A DNA stretch of 64,000 nt. Origin: Euborellia annulipes (taxonomy: Eukaryota; Arthropoda; Insecta; Dermaptera; Anisolabididae). The notes beneath the pieces were generated by a model that was not told the DNA's origin, did not search any database, and saw only the letters and a list, made by a program, of their open reading frames with translations. Positions 20,469-31,439 of the stretch are shown here, one piece after another. The DNA is taken from the NCBI GenBank assembly GCA_023213315.1, contig JAKCPI010028416.1, positions 43,013 through 107,012 of the forward strand, given 5' to 3'. A program made the translations under genes and the position numbers. The stretch's first letter is position 1. Every line of letters begins with the position of its first letter.

Positions 20469-20859
20469 GTGAGTAACCAATTCGTTATTTCAAGTTCTGA
20501 TTTAAGAGACGACTATCCAATTTATAATAAAAAATTTGAATTTACCGCAGCGCGGTAAAATAAAATGATAGGAAAAAAATAAATGGTGAAATCTTTAGCT
20601 GAAAACTCATTCTTTCTAACCGTATATTCCCCATAATTATACCTCTTAAGACAGAGGAGTTATTCAAGCCGATAAACTTTTTCGTGCATGCCCCTCTGAC
20701 CTGCTACTATAGGCACATGATTTGTAAGACGTTGTCACGTCAAAACAATTGAGTTTGCTTTAACTATGAAGATTGTGTTTAGGAGAGTGTGTCACATCGA
20801 TAGATCGATATTTTTTATTTTGAAATATTCAAATTTCAAATATTTGATTACTATTATTA

Positions 20860-21500
20860 TGATTTGAATCCGAGGTGCTTTCGTGCACGAAGACACACAC
20901 ACTTCAAACCCATCCGGCTTCTGGGCGTAACCATCTACCGGACTCTCAGCAGCGTATCTAGGTGGATCGCTCTCCCAGGCGCATCTAGCCTTTGGCGCCC
21001 CTCAATGCCGACATAGGTACCCTAGGGCATCTAAAATATAGCCCAGGGATGGTGATTTTATCATATTCTTTCCTTAGATTGATAGTTTTCTTTTAAATTA
21101 TTTTACAACTTCCGAGATCCGGGGATATCCTGATATTGGCGCATTTAGACGCCTTACATTTAGACTGATGGTTGGAGCTGGTCCCTGGTCAGGGTGAAGA
21201 GCCTGCGGCGTGTGAGGCCTTGGGGTTCTGGCCTTGTGGGGCGGGGGGGGGGGCGACTGATGATCGGCTGTTCGCGTTTTGTCTTTGAGTTGTCTGATTT
21301 TATGAGGGTGTCCTAGTTTTGATGAAGGACTCCCTCAGCACCTATTCATTTCGAAATGAATGTATCACAAAGAGGGAACCTTCTTTACGTCCTTTCCACA
21401 AGACGGGACGTCACAGCAAATCCCTCTCCTCGTAGAGTTGCCTGGTGAGATCCAATATTCCAATCCAGTATCTGCTTGAGGATTTGTTTATATTAGGTTA
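20860..21500 (+). repeat. RepK copy 2 with TTAGG-like end
   Basis: Inverse of the 8655 copy: GAGGTGCTTTCGTGCACGAAG, CATCTACCGGACTCTC, GGGACGTCACAGCAAATCCC, GAGATCCAATATTCCAATCC and CTTGAGGATTTGTTTA, ending TTAGGTTAGTTTAGGTTGAA and GTGGCCG. The same last words occur at 52624. A degraded interspersed repeat with a G run at 21241-21252. Confidence 0.65.
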
Positions 21501-21542
21501 GTTTAGGTTGAAGTGGCCGTTCTCAGAGAGGGAACTCACTTA

Positions 21543-21735
21543 AAGACCCCCATACACGTGAAGGACGTCCTCAAGGAAAAATCTCAAGGATTTCCTTGAG
21601 GAAAATATTATAGAATTTCAATCAGAATTTTTGACCTCAAGGTCGCTATTACACACGTTGAGGATTTCCTAGAGGCATGTACTACTCAGGCCTGGTCTTG
21701 AGGAAAATCCGTTGGTGTATGGGGTCCTTTAGGCC
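21543..21735. mobile_element. Possible MITE with CCCCATACAC ends
   Basis: AAGACCCCCATACACGTGAAGGA at left pairs with the complement of GTGTATGGGGTCCTT at right; TCCTCAAGG and CTTGAGGA also face each other further in. The interior repeats CCTTGAGG/CCTCAAGG several times. A TTAA/TTAG-like flank is only partial, so class is open. Confidence 0.5.
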
Positions 21736-21766
21736 AATTGTTATATATATATATATAATGTTGTTA

Positions 21767-22026
21767 ACGTTCCAACCGACGCTGCTTAAATTTACCTTGA
21801 GAACAGAGATAGATTTACTTAAACCGAGTATATCAAAAAAATCTGTGGTGGAAGAAAAGAAAGTTGAAGAATTTGAAATTGGGGATAGAGTATTAGCTGG
21901 AAATTATTCAAATCCGAAAGAAAAGTGGAAGTTTGGGCAGGTGGAATCGAGAGATGGCAGCCTGCATTATTGGATTCGTATCAACAATACGTTATGGAAG
22001 AGACACGTTGATCAACTGAGAAAAAG
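21767..22026 (+). pseudogene. Ty3/gypsy integrase C-terminal fragment
   Basis: The translated piece runs from about FTLRTEIDLLKPSISKK through EEFEIGDRVLAGNYSN, KEKWKFGQVESRDGSLHYWI to NNTLWKRHVDQLR. These are the end-of-integrase features of Ty3/gypsy pol: the RT-DLLKP segment, the F-x-GD-x-V-x-x-NY strand, KWxxGxV and the W-x-RHVDQLR close. Integrase core, RT and RNase H are absent upstream, so it is a remnant. The open frame upstream of about 21767 is unrelated sequence. A SINE-A head follows immediately and supplies the stop. It is not adjacent to the gag at 13380, and common origin is unproven. Confidence 0.75.
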
Positions 22027-22296
22027 CCCTCGGGGCTTGGCGTAGAGGCGTGCTAACCTCGTATACCAAACGTCGCGGGTTCGGACCCCAGGCAGTCCGA
22101 TGATTTTATTTAAGCCAATTGGATACCAAATGGCTTAAATAAGAATGCCTGGACCCCAAATAAATATATATTATATAAATACGAGTATCGTTTAAAGTCT
22201 TAAATGGCCTAAGTTGCCGAAAAGACTGTGTGTATGTGTGTGTGAATGTGAGTGTGAATGAGAAAAAAGTGTGAGTGTTAAAAAAAAAAAAAAATG
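22027..22296 (+). repeat. SINE-A, complete copy
   Basis: CCCTCGGGGCTTGGCGTAG head, CGGGTTCGGACCCCAGGC B-box region, AAATGGCTTAAATAAGAATG, the hairpin AGTCTTAAATGGCC / GTTGCCGAAAAGACT, GT-rich tail and poly(A). A good reference copy for the family. Confidence 0.92.
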
Positions 22297-22299
22297 CTT

Positions 22300-23226
22300 T
22301 TCGCTGGGTTTACAGGAATTTTTTTGAGTGTCCCCCCATTTTGAGCGAATTTTCTATAAGGGTGCGAAATTTAATTTTGAAATTATAGTGATAGATTTTT
22401 CAATAGTTAACAAATTAAGCTTTAAATTTTACAATGAATGGTCTGTTCCCTGTTTGTCTTGAGGGGATTCTCTCTCTCCCACGGGGTGTGGGTGGGGGGT
22501 ATACCCCTAGTACATACACACACCGAGGTTGAACGCATTTGCATAAGCGTCCCACCGGAGGGGACCAGATCTTGGCGCTTCCATTAAACCCAATCAGAGC
22601 TTAACGACAGGCGATTGTGGGGTAAAGGGGTTCGTCGTACCTCCCCTGTGCATGCACACTAGCCATTGCCATCTAACACTGCATTGCGCAAACCTTGTTA
22701 ACGTGAGAGAGAGAGAGGGAAAAAATCACTTATTGGTTGGTATTACACGCTCAGAATAGAATCGTTAATAGTAATAATTAATCCCAATTTAAATGAGACT
22801 CTCTCTGTGTTTGTATGCAAAGAGAGAGGCACTTAATGCTCTGATCTGATCTCTCTCTCTCTCGAGTTCATTTTTTATTTTAAACTTTCAAGAAAGTAAT
22901 CCTATTAAAATAAAAATAAACACGCAAATGCATACCTATGTTAAAATTCTTTTGATTATAAATAAATGAGAATACTAGCCGCACCGCCCACCTTCGGAGA
23001 TTTGTCCCCCTTAACTGGGTCAGCCCCGCCTAAGGCAGACCCTCGCTTTCCTATCTTTGACCTTTTTATTAATATTTCCTTTTAAAATTTCTATAGACAT
23101 CTATGATAGGTAATTTAAAGGGAAAATACAATTAATTAAAAATCTTCCTAATTTTCCATTTAAGAGTTTGAGCCTCAAAAATGAATTTGACCCAACTATT
23201 TTTTTTTCTAGAGCTATACTCTATAA
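22300..23226. other. No gene; decayed RepG-like start
   Basis: Simple repeats (GAGAGAGA near 22705, CTCTCTCT near 22853). From 22975 GCCGCACCGCCCACCTTCGG to about 23110 looks like a decayed RepG copy. No ORF. Confidence 0.45.
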
Positions 23227-23751
23227 CAGCGGTTCCCAATCCGTGGGCCGCGGGCTGATTGGAACTGGGCCGCGGACGTCTAAGAAAATATAAAAATTAT
23301 ATATATTTATATAAAATTATTAGGGTCCGACCGAAACAAGATTTTCAGCCGAAACCGAAACCGAAACTTGTTTTTCCTTTATAAAATTCATATCATTTTA
23401 CCTTTTTTTTTTTTTTTTTTTAAGCTTTTCCCAAGCAAAACGAATTTTTTTCCCGGCTGGAAATTTTTTCCCTCTCGTGGTAACCATTTTACCTTTTTTG
23501 GGAAGGCTAAATTTTTTTCTCCTTCCTGTGGAAATTATTTGACTTTATTTTTTTGTGAGCGAGTCTCATCCCATCTTTTCAAACTCAGGTTTCGGCCGGC
23601 TCAAAGGTTTGGCTAGTTTTTGGCTGAAACCGTAACCGAAACCGAATATTCGGTCGGTTCGTAAAAATTATATATGGTATATACACTGGGCCTCAGAGTT
23701 TTTTTTACGGAAAAAGTGGGCCGCACATCAAAAAAAGGTTGGGAACCACTG
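23227..23751. mobile_element. hAT-type MITE, 8-bp duplication CTCTATAA
   Basis: Ends CAGCGGTTCCCAATCC / GGTTGGGAACCACTG are inverted, with GGGCCGC just inside both. CTCTATAA flanks it perfectly (23219-23226 and 23752-23759). It carries a second hAT element at 23321-23663. Ends match the 43509 element, so one family. Confidence 0.93.
23321..23663. mobile_element. Nested hAT-type MITE, 8-bp duplication AAAATTAT
   Basis: Left TAGGGTCCGACCGAA and right TTCGGTCGGTTCGTA form imperfect inverted ends, flanked by AAAATTAT at 23313-23320 and 23664-23671. Subterminal GAAACCGAAACC repeats occur on both sides. Related copies lie at 29519 and 49362. An open frame across it is not a gene. Confidence 0.85.
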
Positions 23752-23902
23752 CTCTATAACATCCTCTATAAGGGTGAAAATATAGGAGAAATCGTGTTAT
23801 TAATAATTCAAAAAGTTATACGAGTTTCTGGACGAAAGTTTTTTCCTTGAAAGTTCTCTTTAAGCATATTAATTATGATTTGATGTAGCTCAGGAACCTT
23901 CT

Positions 23903-24182
23903 TTACAATTTCCAATAGGATTCGGACCAGTAGGTTCAAAAAGTTTTCTAAAATAAAACTTTATTTGACCCCAGACAATGTTTCGTTTGGTCCACTTGCT
24001 GTAGAACTTCTTCAGTACTGTTTAATAATTATATACTATGTGGCTCTCTATGACTCCAACCACTGAAGAAGTCCTACAGCAAATGGACGAAACATTGTCT
24101 GGGGTCAAATAAAGTTTTGTTTTAGAAAACTTTTTGACTTTTAATTGAACCTACTGGTCCGAATCCGATTGGAAATTGTAAA
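23903..24182. repeat. Inverted repeat with head-to-head hammerhead-like modules
   Basis: Arms of about 115 bp: left TTACAATTTCCAATAGGATT ... AACTTCTTCAGT; right ACTGAAGAAGTCC ... CCGATTGGAAATTGTAA. The loop is about 45 bp. Each arm holds a module (23973-24016 minus, 24063-24100 plus) followed by CAAATAAAGTTTTG. Arms are close to identical, so the duplication is fairly young. Confidence 0.82.
24063..24100 (+). other. Hammerhead-like CTGAAGA/GAAAC module
   Basis: CTGAAGA, A, GTCC, TACAGCAAAT, GGAC, GAAACATTGTC, then CAAATAAAG. The stem GTCC/GGAC next to GAAAC is the arrangement of known hammerheads apart from the extra A. The opposite arm at 23973-24016 carries a slightly altered copy. Confidence 0.5.
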
Positions 24183-24339
24183 TTATATCTAAAATCGGTC
24201 AGACAGATTCCCAAATTAAATTATACTTTCTACATTCCATTACAAAGGGGCTTGTCACTACCCCTTAGCAAAAAAATAAAAATATTTTCATCTCTGGTGA
24301 TATTGTCAATAATAAAAATTCTAGAACATACAATATCCA

Positions 24340-25032
24340 CATTTTGGAAGTGCACGTTTTGATAGTGAGTTGATCTTTGTGTGAACAAAATATCTCAAGA
24401 ATGAAAATAGCTACAAGGTTGAAATTTTATATTTAAGTTAGATATTCCACTGACATGCAACAAGAAAGCTTTAAATAAAATCGGCCAAAGACTACTAGTA
24501 TTTATTTATTTATTCCATTTTCCCCTTACCTCTTTTTGAGGCTTTTGGGGTATACATAATATACATATAGCCTACATGTGTTAATCTTAGTGTTTATATT
24601 ATCATTTTTGCAATTTCAATTTATTTACTTATTTATTTATTTTACTTCTATCAAACTTTATCAAATATTTCATTTTCTTCTTTCTTCCTCTTCTTTCTTC
24701 TCTCTGAACCTAGAGCTGCTTTTCAATTCGGGTTCAAATCCCACTTGCTTTGAAAATTTTCAAACATTGCCAATGAGACTAATTGGAGTTAATCTCTATT
24801 GAGAGATCGGAAATAAAAAAAAAATCTCATTTTTTTCTTGAAATTGTTTGAAGCACACTTTACTCTTGTACTTCATAGGAAAGATCGAAGCTGTTATAAA
24901 ATATAAATATTTTCCTTGTTTATGAATTTTACATCTTGAATTCTAATATATCTGCCGAAACTAAAAAAAAAACCTGGTGTGACAAGCACAGAACACAACT
25001 TTCGAATTGTGTGCTGCCACATCAGATTTAAT
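24340..25032 (+). repeat. RepC copy with internal insertion
   Basis: Starts within RepC (GTGTGAACAAAATATCTCAAG), reaches the core (ACTACTAGTATTT) near 24495, is interrupted by about 310 bp of AT-rich sequence, and resumes near 24818 to a shortened 3' hairpin (CCTGGTGTGACAAGCAC ... GCCACATCAGATTT). The inserted stretch shows no recognisable ends. Confidence 0.72.
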
Positions 25033-25914
25033 TCAAAGAATATATGAATACAATCATAGGAAAATTGGACGAATTGACGGAAATAAATTAAATTTAAATA
25101 AGAAAAGAAGGGTGAAGGAATAGATCGCGCGCATCACACAGATTTTTCCATCAATTGATTTTACAGACGATGTTATCTCAGTAGATAAATGACGAAAGAG
25201 AGAGAAAAAAAGTGGAGGGAGTGAGCGCGATCAGATCACGTTTCTCTCTCTCTCTCTTTCACCTTTACCCAATGCAAACGACGACGAGGATGAATATAGC
25301 AAAAAAAAAAAATGAGGGTTTAAGGAATGGATGTGTGTGGTGGGTCCCCTTTTTTTTTTTTTTTTTCTTCATAGCCACTTTACACTCTCCTTATTTTCAA
25401 CAGTACTTCTTCTCTCCTTCTATTCAAAATAGATGTAGCACACTTGGGGGTGTGGGGGGGGGGAGAAAACTTACGCCGATTGGCTACAAAGAATAATGTT
25501 GAGAAGAAATTCAAAGGAATAAAAAGATAAAGCTGATGTATATACACATCTATATATATAGAGAGAGGTTGAAAAGTCCTCACCCCCCCCCCCTCTCAGC
25601 TTCCATGCCGCTTTAGAACTCTCTCCGATGGGGGAATATCTCATTTTTACTCACAAATAACAAAAAATAGGTGAATTATTTATTCTTTGACCTGTCATTT
25701 AAAAAAAAAAATTTTCTAACTCTACTTAACATAGCGATGTGTGATGTTTGGTAAAAATAAACTAGAAAAATTATTTATCTAAAACAATACTCTCAATGAG
25801 AAAGCAAGCGAAACGTCGTTTGTTAAAAAATTAAATAATTTCCTATTGGATAAATAACGAATTAAATTTGTAAATTATTTACAACACTTGGATTTTAAAA
25901 TTCACATTTTTCGT
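25033..25914. other. No gene; simple repeats
   Basis: (CT)n near 25241-25257, a T run at 25350-25366, G and C runs near 25448 and 25580. Open frames here run through these and are not supported. Confidence 0.5.
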
Positions 25915-26508
25915 GTCAACATATATTTGGTGTCCAAAAGTATAGTACATGTGAATTTTAAAATATCAAATTTATAAATATAGAAAAATATTTATATTTT
26001 GTTATCATGAGAACCATTGATCCTATCTTTCTATGAAGTACAAGAGTAATGTGTGCTTCAAAATATTTCAAGGGCAAAATGAGAATATACATTTCAAAGA
26101 TCATCTAAAAAATAATTGATTTATGAATTTTAATCAAAATCGTTAGAACGAATTTTCAAAAAATCGAAAATAAAAAAAACTGAAAAAGTACATTAGTAAA
26201 GTGCTAGTACTTTTTGGCCATTTTATTCTAAAGCTTCGTGTCACGTGCCAGGGGGGTACTTTAATTAAATATAAAATTTCAAACTCCTAGCTCTTTTCGT
26301 TCTTGAGATATTTTGTTCACAAAACACCCCCACCCCCACCCCCGCCCCACCCCCACCGAGGCAGACAATGTTGCATAAACCATTTTTTTGGACTCAGGGG
26401 ATCTCAAAACGTGTATATCCATCAAAATCTCGACATCAAATTTATTACATGAAACCAAATATTTTCTCTATATATATATATTTAATGTATAGGTAAGAGA
26501 AAGTAAAA
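25915..26508 (-). repeat. RepC, lacking the 3' hairpin
   Basis: Reverse-oriented from GTCAACATATATTTGG through TTTTGTTATCATGAGAACC, the core (GTGCTAGTACTTTTTGGCC) and CCAGGGGGGTAC to GGTAAGAGAAAGTAAAAA. The (GT)n region is replaced by a CCCCCACCCCC stretch at 26325-26360. Confidence 0.82.
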
Positions 26509-27451
26509 ATGGATTTTCGCGGTTTTCTCTGAAACCGTTAGCCGTACATAAAAAACTGATAGATGTTATTATGTGCATTATTTATAGATCTACAACTTTT
26601 ATATAACACTTTTTTGTACATAATTTATATTTAACAAGATAAATAAATAAAATGAATATTTTCTGATTTTTTTTCGGTTTTCAGGGCTCTTGGGGCACCC
26701 TTTCCCCTTATCCGATTGAGCTGAAATTTTACACAGGTCATTTTTTTTGGCAATGGCACCAAACTAGGGGGTAGCGTCAAAAAAAATCTCAAAAAAATTT
26801 TTCCCCAGTAGTAGCTAAGAGCCACCCACCCTAAGGTATCACATCATCAGATGTTTTTCGCTAATATTTAATTTAATTTTTTTGTAGAGGCATAGAGGTA
26901 GAGAACTCGGTTAACATGCTGTACTAGAGGACAGTGATTCACTTCTCGTTCGTAAATAAATTGCTTTAAATGGTTTAATTAAAAAAAAAAAAAATGAATT
27001 CCAACAGAACGATGTTTAATGAATATTAAGGGTCTCAATTATTTTGTCAATTAATTTTTTTTTTTATTAAACTCCCCATTGGTTTGTTGAATTCTAATTC
27101 GCCAACCCCCCTCCCCCCTCTACATTCCGAAGTTAATAGAATATGGGTGATTTAAATATTATGATGATCGTTTTTTTTTTAAAGTCATAGATATAGCTCT
27201 ATTCTTCTATGGGGTAGAGGTAGATTAGACATGTCTAAGGGGAGGCTGCTTCACTTCTAGTCAACTAGCAAACTTATCCGACCGATAGCAAATCAACTAT
27301 ATAGAAAACAAAAACACGCTTAACCTTCGAGTTAAAATTGTTTTTTCACATATAATTAGCTATCTGAGGTATAAGGAGAGTTTTGTGATGTTAGCAAATA
27401 ATAAAGGCATCATTTATTAAAATTATTTATTTTTTTTTTAACACACTTTTT
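26509..27451. other. No gene seen
   Basis: AT-rich, with C runs near 27107. A segment at 26680-26780 (TTGGGGCACCCTTTCCCC) reads like an old repeat but matches nothing else here. Confidence 0.45.
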
Positions 27452-27700
27452 TGCTCTCAGGGCTTGGTGTAGGGTTAGCGTGCTAACCTCGTTTACCAAA
27501 AGTCGCGGGTTCGGACTCTAGGCAGTCCGATGATTTTATTTAAGCCATTTGGATACCAATATGAATGCCTGGACCCCCAATAGATATATTTACAAATAAC
27601 GGATATCGTTTAAAGTCTTATATGGCCTAAGTTGCCGAAAATACTGTGTGTATGTGTGAAAAAGTGTGTGTTAAAAAAAAATTAAATAAATAAATAAATA
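27452..27700 (+). repeat. SINE-A, complete copy
   Basis: CAGGGCTTGGTGTAGGGTTAG head, AAAGTCGCGGGTTCGGAC B-box region, AGTCTTATATGGCCTAAGTT, GCCGAAAATACT, GT tail, poly(A) and (AAAT)n. The hairpin has one mismatch (ATACT for AGACT). Confidence 0.88.
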
Positions 27701-27890
27701 AGGCTTGTGTTTCTAATTTCACCCTTTATACCGAACTTTGGATCTTAGCTAGTTAACTACGATATGTTCTCTTTTTTAATCATATGATTAATTTAACTAG
27801 ATGTGAAAAGACTTGAAAGTTATAGTCAACTAGTTTATCCGAGGGATAGATAAGTTAATTAAAAGTGAAGCAACCAGCTGATATATTCAT

Positions 27891-28224
27891 CAGGGGCGTA
27901 TATAGAAATTTTTTTCGGGGGAGGCCTGATCTCAAAAATTTTTCTGCGAAAAATTTTTTATTTTCCCGGAACCAAAAACCCCGTCCGAAAAAATATTTTA
28001 CCTTTTTTTTAGAGACGCTAAATTTTTTGCCGCCCGTGGAACCAAAAATTTTTTCCCTTTGCCGCCCGCGGAATATTTTCTCTTGCGCGAAGCCAAAATT
28101 TTTTCCCTTTTGGAAACATTTCGGGGGGGACCGAGACCCATTATTGCCTCTATATTCCTATATATGTATATGCATTTAGGAAATTTCGGGGGGGGGGCAG
28201 GGCCCCCCCTTATATACGCCCCTG
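27891..28224. mobile_element. hAT-type MITE with CAGGGGCGTATATAG ends
   Basis: CAGGGGCGTATATAG at left and TATATACGCCCCTG at right. Flanks ATATTCAT and TCCTTCAT share only five of eight bases, so the duplication has decayed. G and C runs lie just inside both ends. Same family as 3264. The open frame inside is not a gene. Confidence 0.78.
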
Positions 28225-28229
28225 TCCTT

Positions 28230-29360
28230 CATTAAAATGTTCTGTCTGTCATGCTCTGTTTGACAAACTTTCTTTTGAAATTATAAAATAAAAATTTGTA
28301 TCCAAAATAGAGAGCGTGTTGAAAAGTACAGGAAAAATTCTTTTTTGACTAAATCCGGTGAGACTCAAAATTTTTTTTGAATTTACCCATTGGAGAGTAT
28401 TGGGTTCTCAATTTTGCCATATGTATATCAGAGTGACTTGTATCACTCTCTAATTTTTGGTTTTCTCCTAGGCCTATAGAAAGCCGACAAACATATTTGA
28501 CTGTGACAAGGGATCCTCTCAATAATTTTAACAGGAATTTTATATGATCATCTTTGAACAAATAAAACTTGTTAGTCAAGATATCTCTAAGATTAATTTT
28601 CTGACCTAAACGAAAAATACAAAATGTTTAAGACAGCACAATAGAATAAAATTTCGTTAGCCTTTCTTCATGTCTAAATGTTAGACATAGTAGACATTCA
28701 TGTCCATTTGTCCAGGACTTCTCTTTCATCATCTAAAACAAAACTTTGCTACTAAAACATGCAAAATGAATTTACACTTAGTCTGTGGAGGGGGGGGGGG
28801 GACTGTAAAATTTTAAGACATAAAATAACTACTACTTGAGAACTACTAATTGTTGAATTGTTCAACTACTAGCGTTCATTATTATTTCCTTAACGCTTTT
28901 TTTGTGATACGAGTTTATGAATGAAAGAGCTGCTTATAATGTAGGCGAAAAATTCTTGCTTCTGTCTGTCTGTCTGTCTCATGTTGTAATTTAGAAATGA
29001 AATTTTGTAATCTTATAGAGTTTAGGAAAATTCTCCTGTTTTCAAATCCCCCCCTCAAAAAAAATTCCTGAAAATGAATTTTACCCATTGGAAAGCAATG
29101 GGTTCAATTTCCTATTATGAAACTTAAAACCAATTAATTATGATAATTAAATCTCTCAAATGAAAAATAATTAAAATTGTTATTTAATGAATTTTTGTTT
29201 GTTTTTTTTGTTTGATACTGAAACTACTGTAGTCTCCGAGCTATAAACACTGTATATATTGTTTTTTAAATAAAATTGTATTCGACTCGCAATTACTGTA
29301 TATTATGTAAATTGTCATGAGATTTGAATATATGATCCTACACATACTTTATGACCAGCC
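28230..29360. other. No gene; two diverged copies of an old repeat
   Basis: 28240-28420 and 28930-29115 share TTCTGTCTGTC-like starts, GAAATTTTGTAATC-like sequence and ACCCATTGGARAG / GGGTTC ends. A G11 run lies at 28791. No ORF of note. Confidence 0.45.
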
Positions 29361-29367
29361 TCCATGC

Positions 29368-29402
29368 TCTGAAGATGATCCCTACCGGGATCGAAACGTC
29401 AG
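29368..29402 (+). other. Hammerhead-like CTGAAGA/GAAACGTC module
   Basis: CTGAAGA, T, GATCCC, TACC, GGGATC, GAAACGTCAGC, with GATTAATAAAAAAG about 20 nt later. The 6-bp perfect stem is the longest of the set. Confidence 0.55.
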
Positions 29403-29518
29403 CGTGAGTGTTGAGATTAATAAAAAAGAAAAAACCATAGCTGCATTTCTCTTCATTATTTATTACCATTATTATTTTTCTTGTGATATAAAGAAATTCA
29501 AGTAAAGGGTTTAATAAC

Positions 29519-29768
29519 GAGGAGCCGACCGAAGTTTCGGTTTCGGTCAAAAACCAGCCGAAACTTTCGGCCGGTCAAAAAAAAACGTCGAATGAGATTC
29601 GCACGTCAAATGAATCGCAAGAGGGGAAAAGTAAAAAAAAAAAAAAAAAAAAGTAAAATTATATGAATTTTTTATAGGAAGCTCAAGTTTCGATTTCGGT
29701 TACGGTTTTGGCCGAAACTAAGATTGAGGCCTAAATTCGGCTGAAAAACTTGTTTCAGTCGGATCCTA
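29519..29768. mobile_element. hAT-type MITE related to 23321
   Basis: Ends GAGGAGCCGACCGAA / TTCAGTCGGATCCTA are imperfect inverted repeats. Flanks TTAATAAC and TTAATAAT agree at seven of eight bases. The interior shares AATGAGATTCGCA-like and TAAAATTATATGAATTTTTT sequence with 49362-49622. Confidence 0.75.
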
Positions 29769-29868
29769 TTAATAATGCAGAACTGAAAGATACTCAAGGG
29801 AATTGAAATTATACACTAGGTTGTATGTTTCTAAATTATTTTATTGACTTATTGTGTCTTGTATAACT

Positions 29869-30057
29869 TCTGAAGATGACATACCAAGTGTCGTTTCTCT
29901 ATTGTGTATAAAATGTCCAAATATGAGATTAAAATTTTTAAAAATAACCATAGTTTATTTCAAGCAGTCAACATTTAAAATGCACAGAGCCTATGGAAAT
30001 GTTGAATTTTTACAATTTTTTTTTTTTTTTTTAAAGTGATCAAGTTAACTAAAGTGC
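29869..30057 (+). repeat. RepJ copy with degenerate module
   Basis: Starts CTGAAGATGACATACCAAGT and GTCGTTTC, a decayed hammerhead-like module (GTTTC in place of GAAAC), then CTATTGTGTATAAAATGTCC, AAATAACCATAGTTTATTTC and AGCAGTCAACATTTAAAATG. The last words recur at 30483 and 45478. It runs into a RepC 3' module. Confidence 0.65.
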
Positions 30058-30151
30058 TATGGGAAATTAAATATATCTCGACACAAAAAAATCTGGTGGG
30101 ACAAGCACAAGAAGAGAAAGTTGTGTGCTGTGCCCTAATCACACCAGATCC
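30058..30151 (+). repeat. RepC 3' module, target of a hAT insertion
   Basis: GAAATTAAATATATCTCGAC, AATCTGGTGGGACAAGCAC and CTAATCACACCAGATCC. The hAT MITE at 30152 cut it inside the final CCAGATCC, which is duplicated. The left hairpin arm is shortened. Confidence 0.8.
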
Positions 30152-30413
30152 CAAGGGCGGTCCCAGAGGGGGGTCAAGGGGGTCGTGACCCCCCCCCCCC
30201 CCAAAATCTTTTTTTTTTTTTTTAACACACACTTTTTTCCCACTCACTCTCCCACTCACACAATCTTTTCGGCAACTTAGGCCATTTAAGACTTAAACGA
30301 TACTCATATTTGATTAATATATATTTATTGGGGCCCAGGCCCATTTATTTATACTATAAAAAAAAAAAAAACAGTGACCCCCCCCCCAAAATGTAAGGCT
30401 AGGACCGCCCTTG
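30152..30413. mobile_element. hAT-type MITE carrying a SINE-A tail, duplication CCAGATCC
   Basis: Ends CAAGGGCGGTCCCAG / CTAGGACCGCCCTTG, perfect CCAGATCC on both sides (30144-30151 and 30414-30421). Subterminal C runs, then reverse SINE-A tail and core (TTTTCGGCAACTTAGGCCAT) at about 30222-30340 without the SINE head. A near-identical copy sits at 55875. Confidence 0.95.
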
Positions 30414-30482
30414 CCAGATCCTCTCATATATAAAGAATTTTTATTAAATCTTCAAAACTATTCAACATTTGTATTTATTTAG

Positions 30483-30560
30483 GATTCTCTATTGTGTATA
30501 AAATATCCAAATATGAGATTAAAATTTTGAAAAATAACCATAATTTATTTCACGCAATCT
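30483..30560 (+). repeat. RepJ fragment
   Basis: GATTCTCTATTGTGTATAAA, ATATCCAAATATGAGATT and AATAACCATAATTTATTTCA. It repeats the centre of the 29869 copy 600 bp away. Confidence 0.65.
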
Positions 30561-30802
30561 TTTTCTTCTTCTCTCCTCGCCTTGTCCCGCGATGCGGGGT
30601 CGGCAGACCTCACTCTTTTCCTCCAACCCTATTATACGATTTTACGACCGGAAGAAATAGGACAGGCCGGCCCGTCGCACGGTCTGACGCCTGTTGAAAA
30701 GAGGAAGGAAGAGACAGACATTTAAAGAACTGAAGGACTGCCTGTCCCAGCTCGGGCAGCTCGTGGTCGCCATCCACGTACCCACACGATGTGGGCCCCT
30801 GA
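30561..30802. other. GC-richer stretch, origin unknown
   Basis: CTCCTCGCCTTGTCCCGCGAT, CGGCCCGTCGCACGGTC and CAGCTCGGGCAGCTCGTGG are unlike neighbouring sequence. Two short overlapping frames cross it, neither recognisable. Possibly a fragment of a coding repeat. Confidence 0.35.
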
Positions 30803-30862
30803 GCAACTGGAAACTAAATATATCTCGACGTGTACCAGATGCGACCAGTCACACCAGATTTT
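30803..30862 (+). repeat. RepC 3' module, reduced
   Basis: ACTGGAAACTAAATATATCTC, GACGTGTACCAGATGCGACC and AGTCACACCAGATTTT. The inner hairpin has been deleted and only the outer arms remain. Confidence 0.7.
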
Positions 30863-31097
30863 CTGATATCTCATAGAGATATCCTTTTCATATTTTTGTT
30901 ATATAAAGTGTCTCAACTAACAAGGACATGGCCAGATCAAATAACTTTCTTTCTTTACATATATAGAAGAGAGTGTTCTCCCCGTTTGTCGACTTGTATT
31001 CCAGGAGGGGCTGCTGTTCTGGAGACCATCCATCATGTCCAGGGTGTGGGGTGTGGGGGGTGGCCATCACATTCTGATGAATGATAGGTAGATGGGA

Positions 31098-31127
31098 GAC
31101 ACACACACACACACACACACACACACA
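31098..31127. repeat. (CA)n microsatellite
   Basis: About 15 uninterrupted AC units. Confidence 0.95.
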
Positions 31128-31439
31128 GCAAATGCCAAAACAACGGACAAACTAATATTAACTCCCTTCCCGCCCCTCTCCATTTCGTTTTAATCGGTCT
31201 TCAAATTAGACAAGAGACATGGCACAGGATCTTTTGATAATCATAATGAAATTTCCAATAAAGCTTTTGTGGTTTGAAATATTATTATTAGGAAAATGTG
31301 TAATTTTGGAATGATTTAATAATAATAATAATATTTTATAACATGTCTATGTTAAAATCAAAACTCAGGAAACTTATTGTAACATCTTGCTTTGTAGGTA
31401 AACACTTGCTTGGATAATTGTGACTAACTTCATGGGAAT

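Noticed and set aside
27865..28179. 104-codon frame
   Set aside because: Lies across the end of a hAT MITE and contains only low-complexity sequence.
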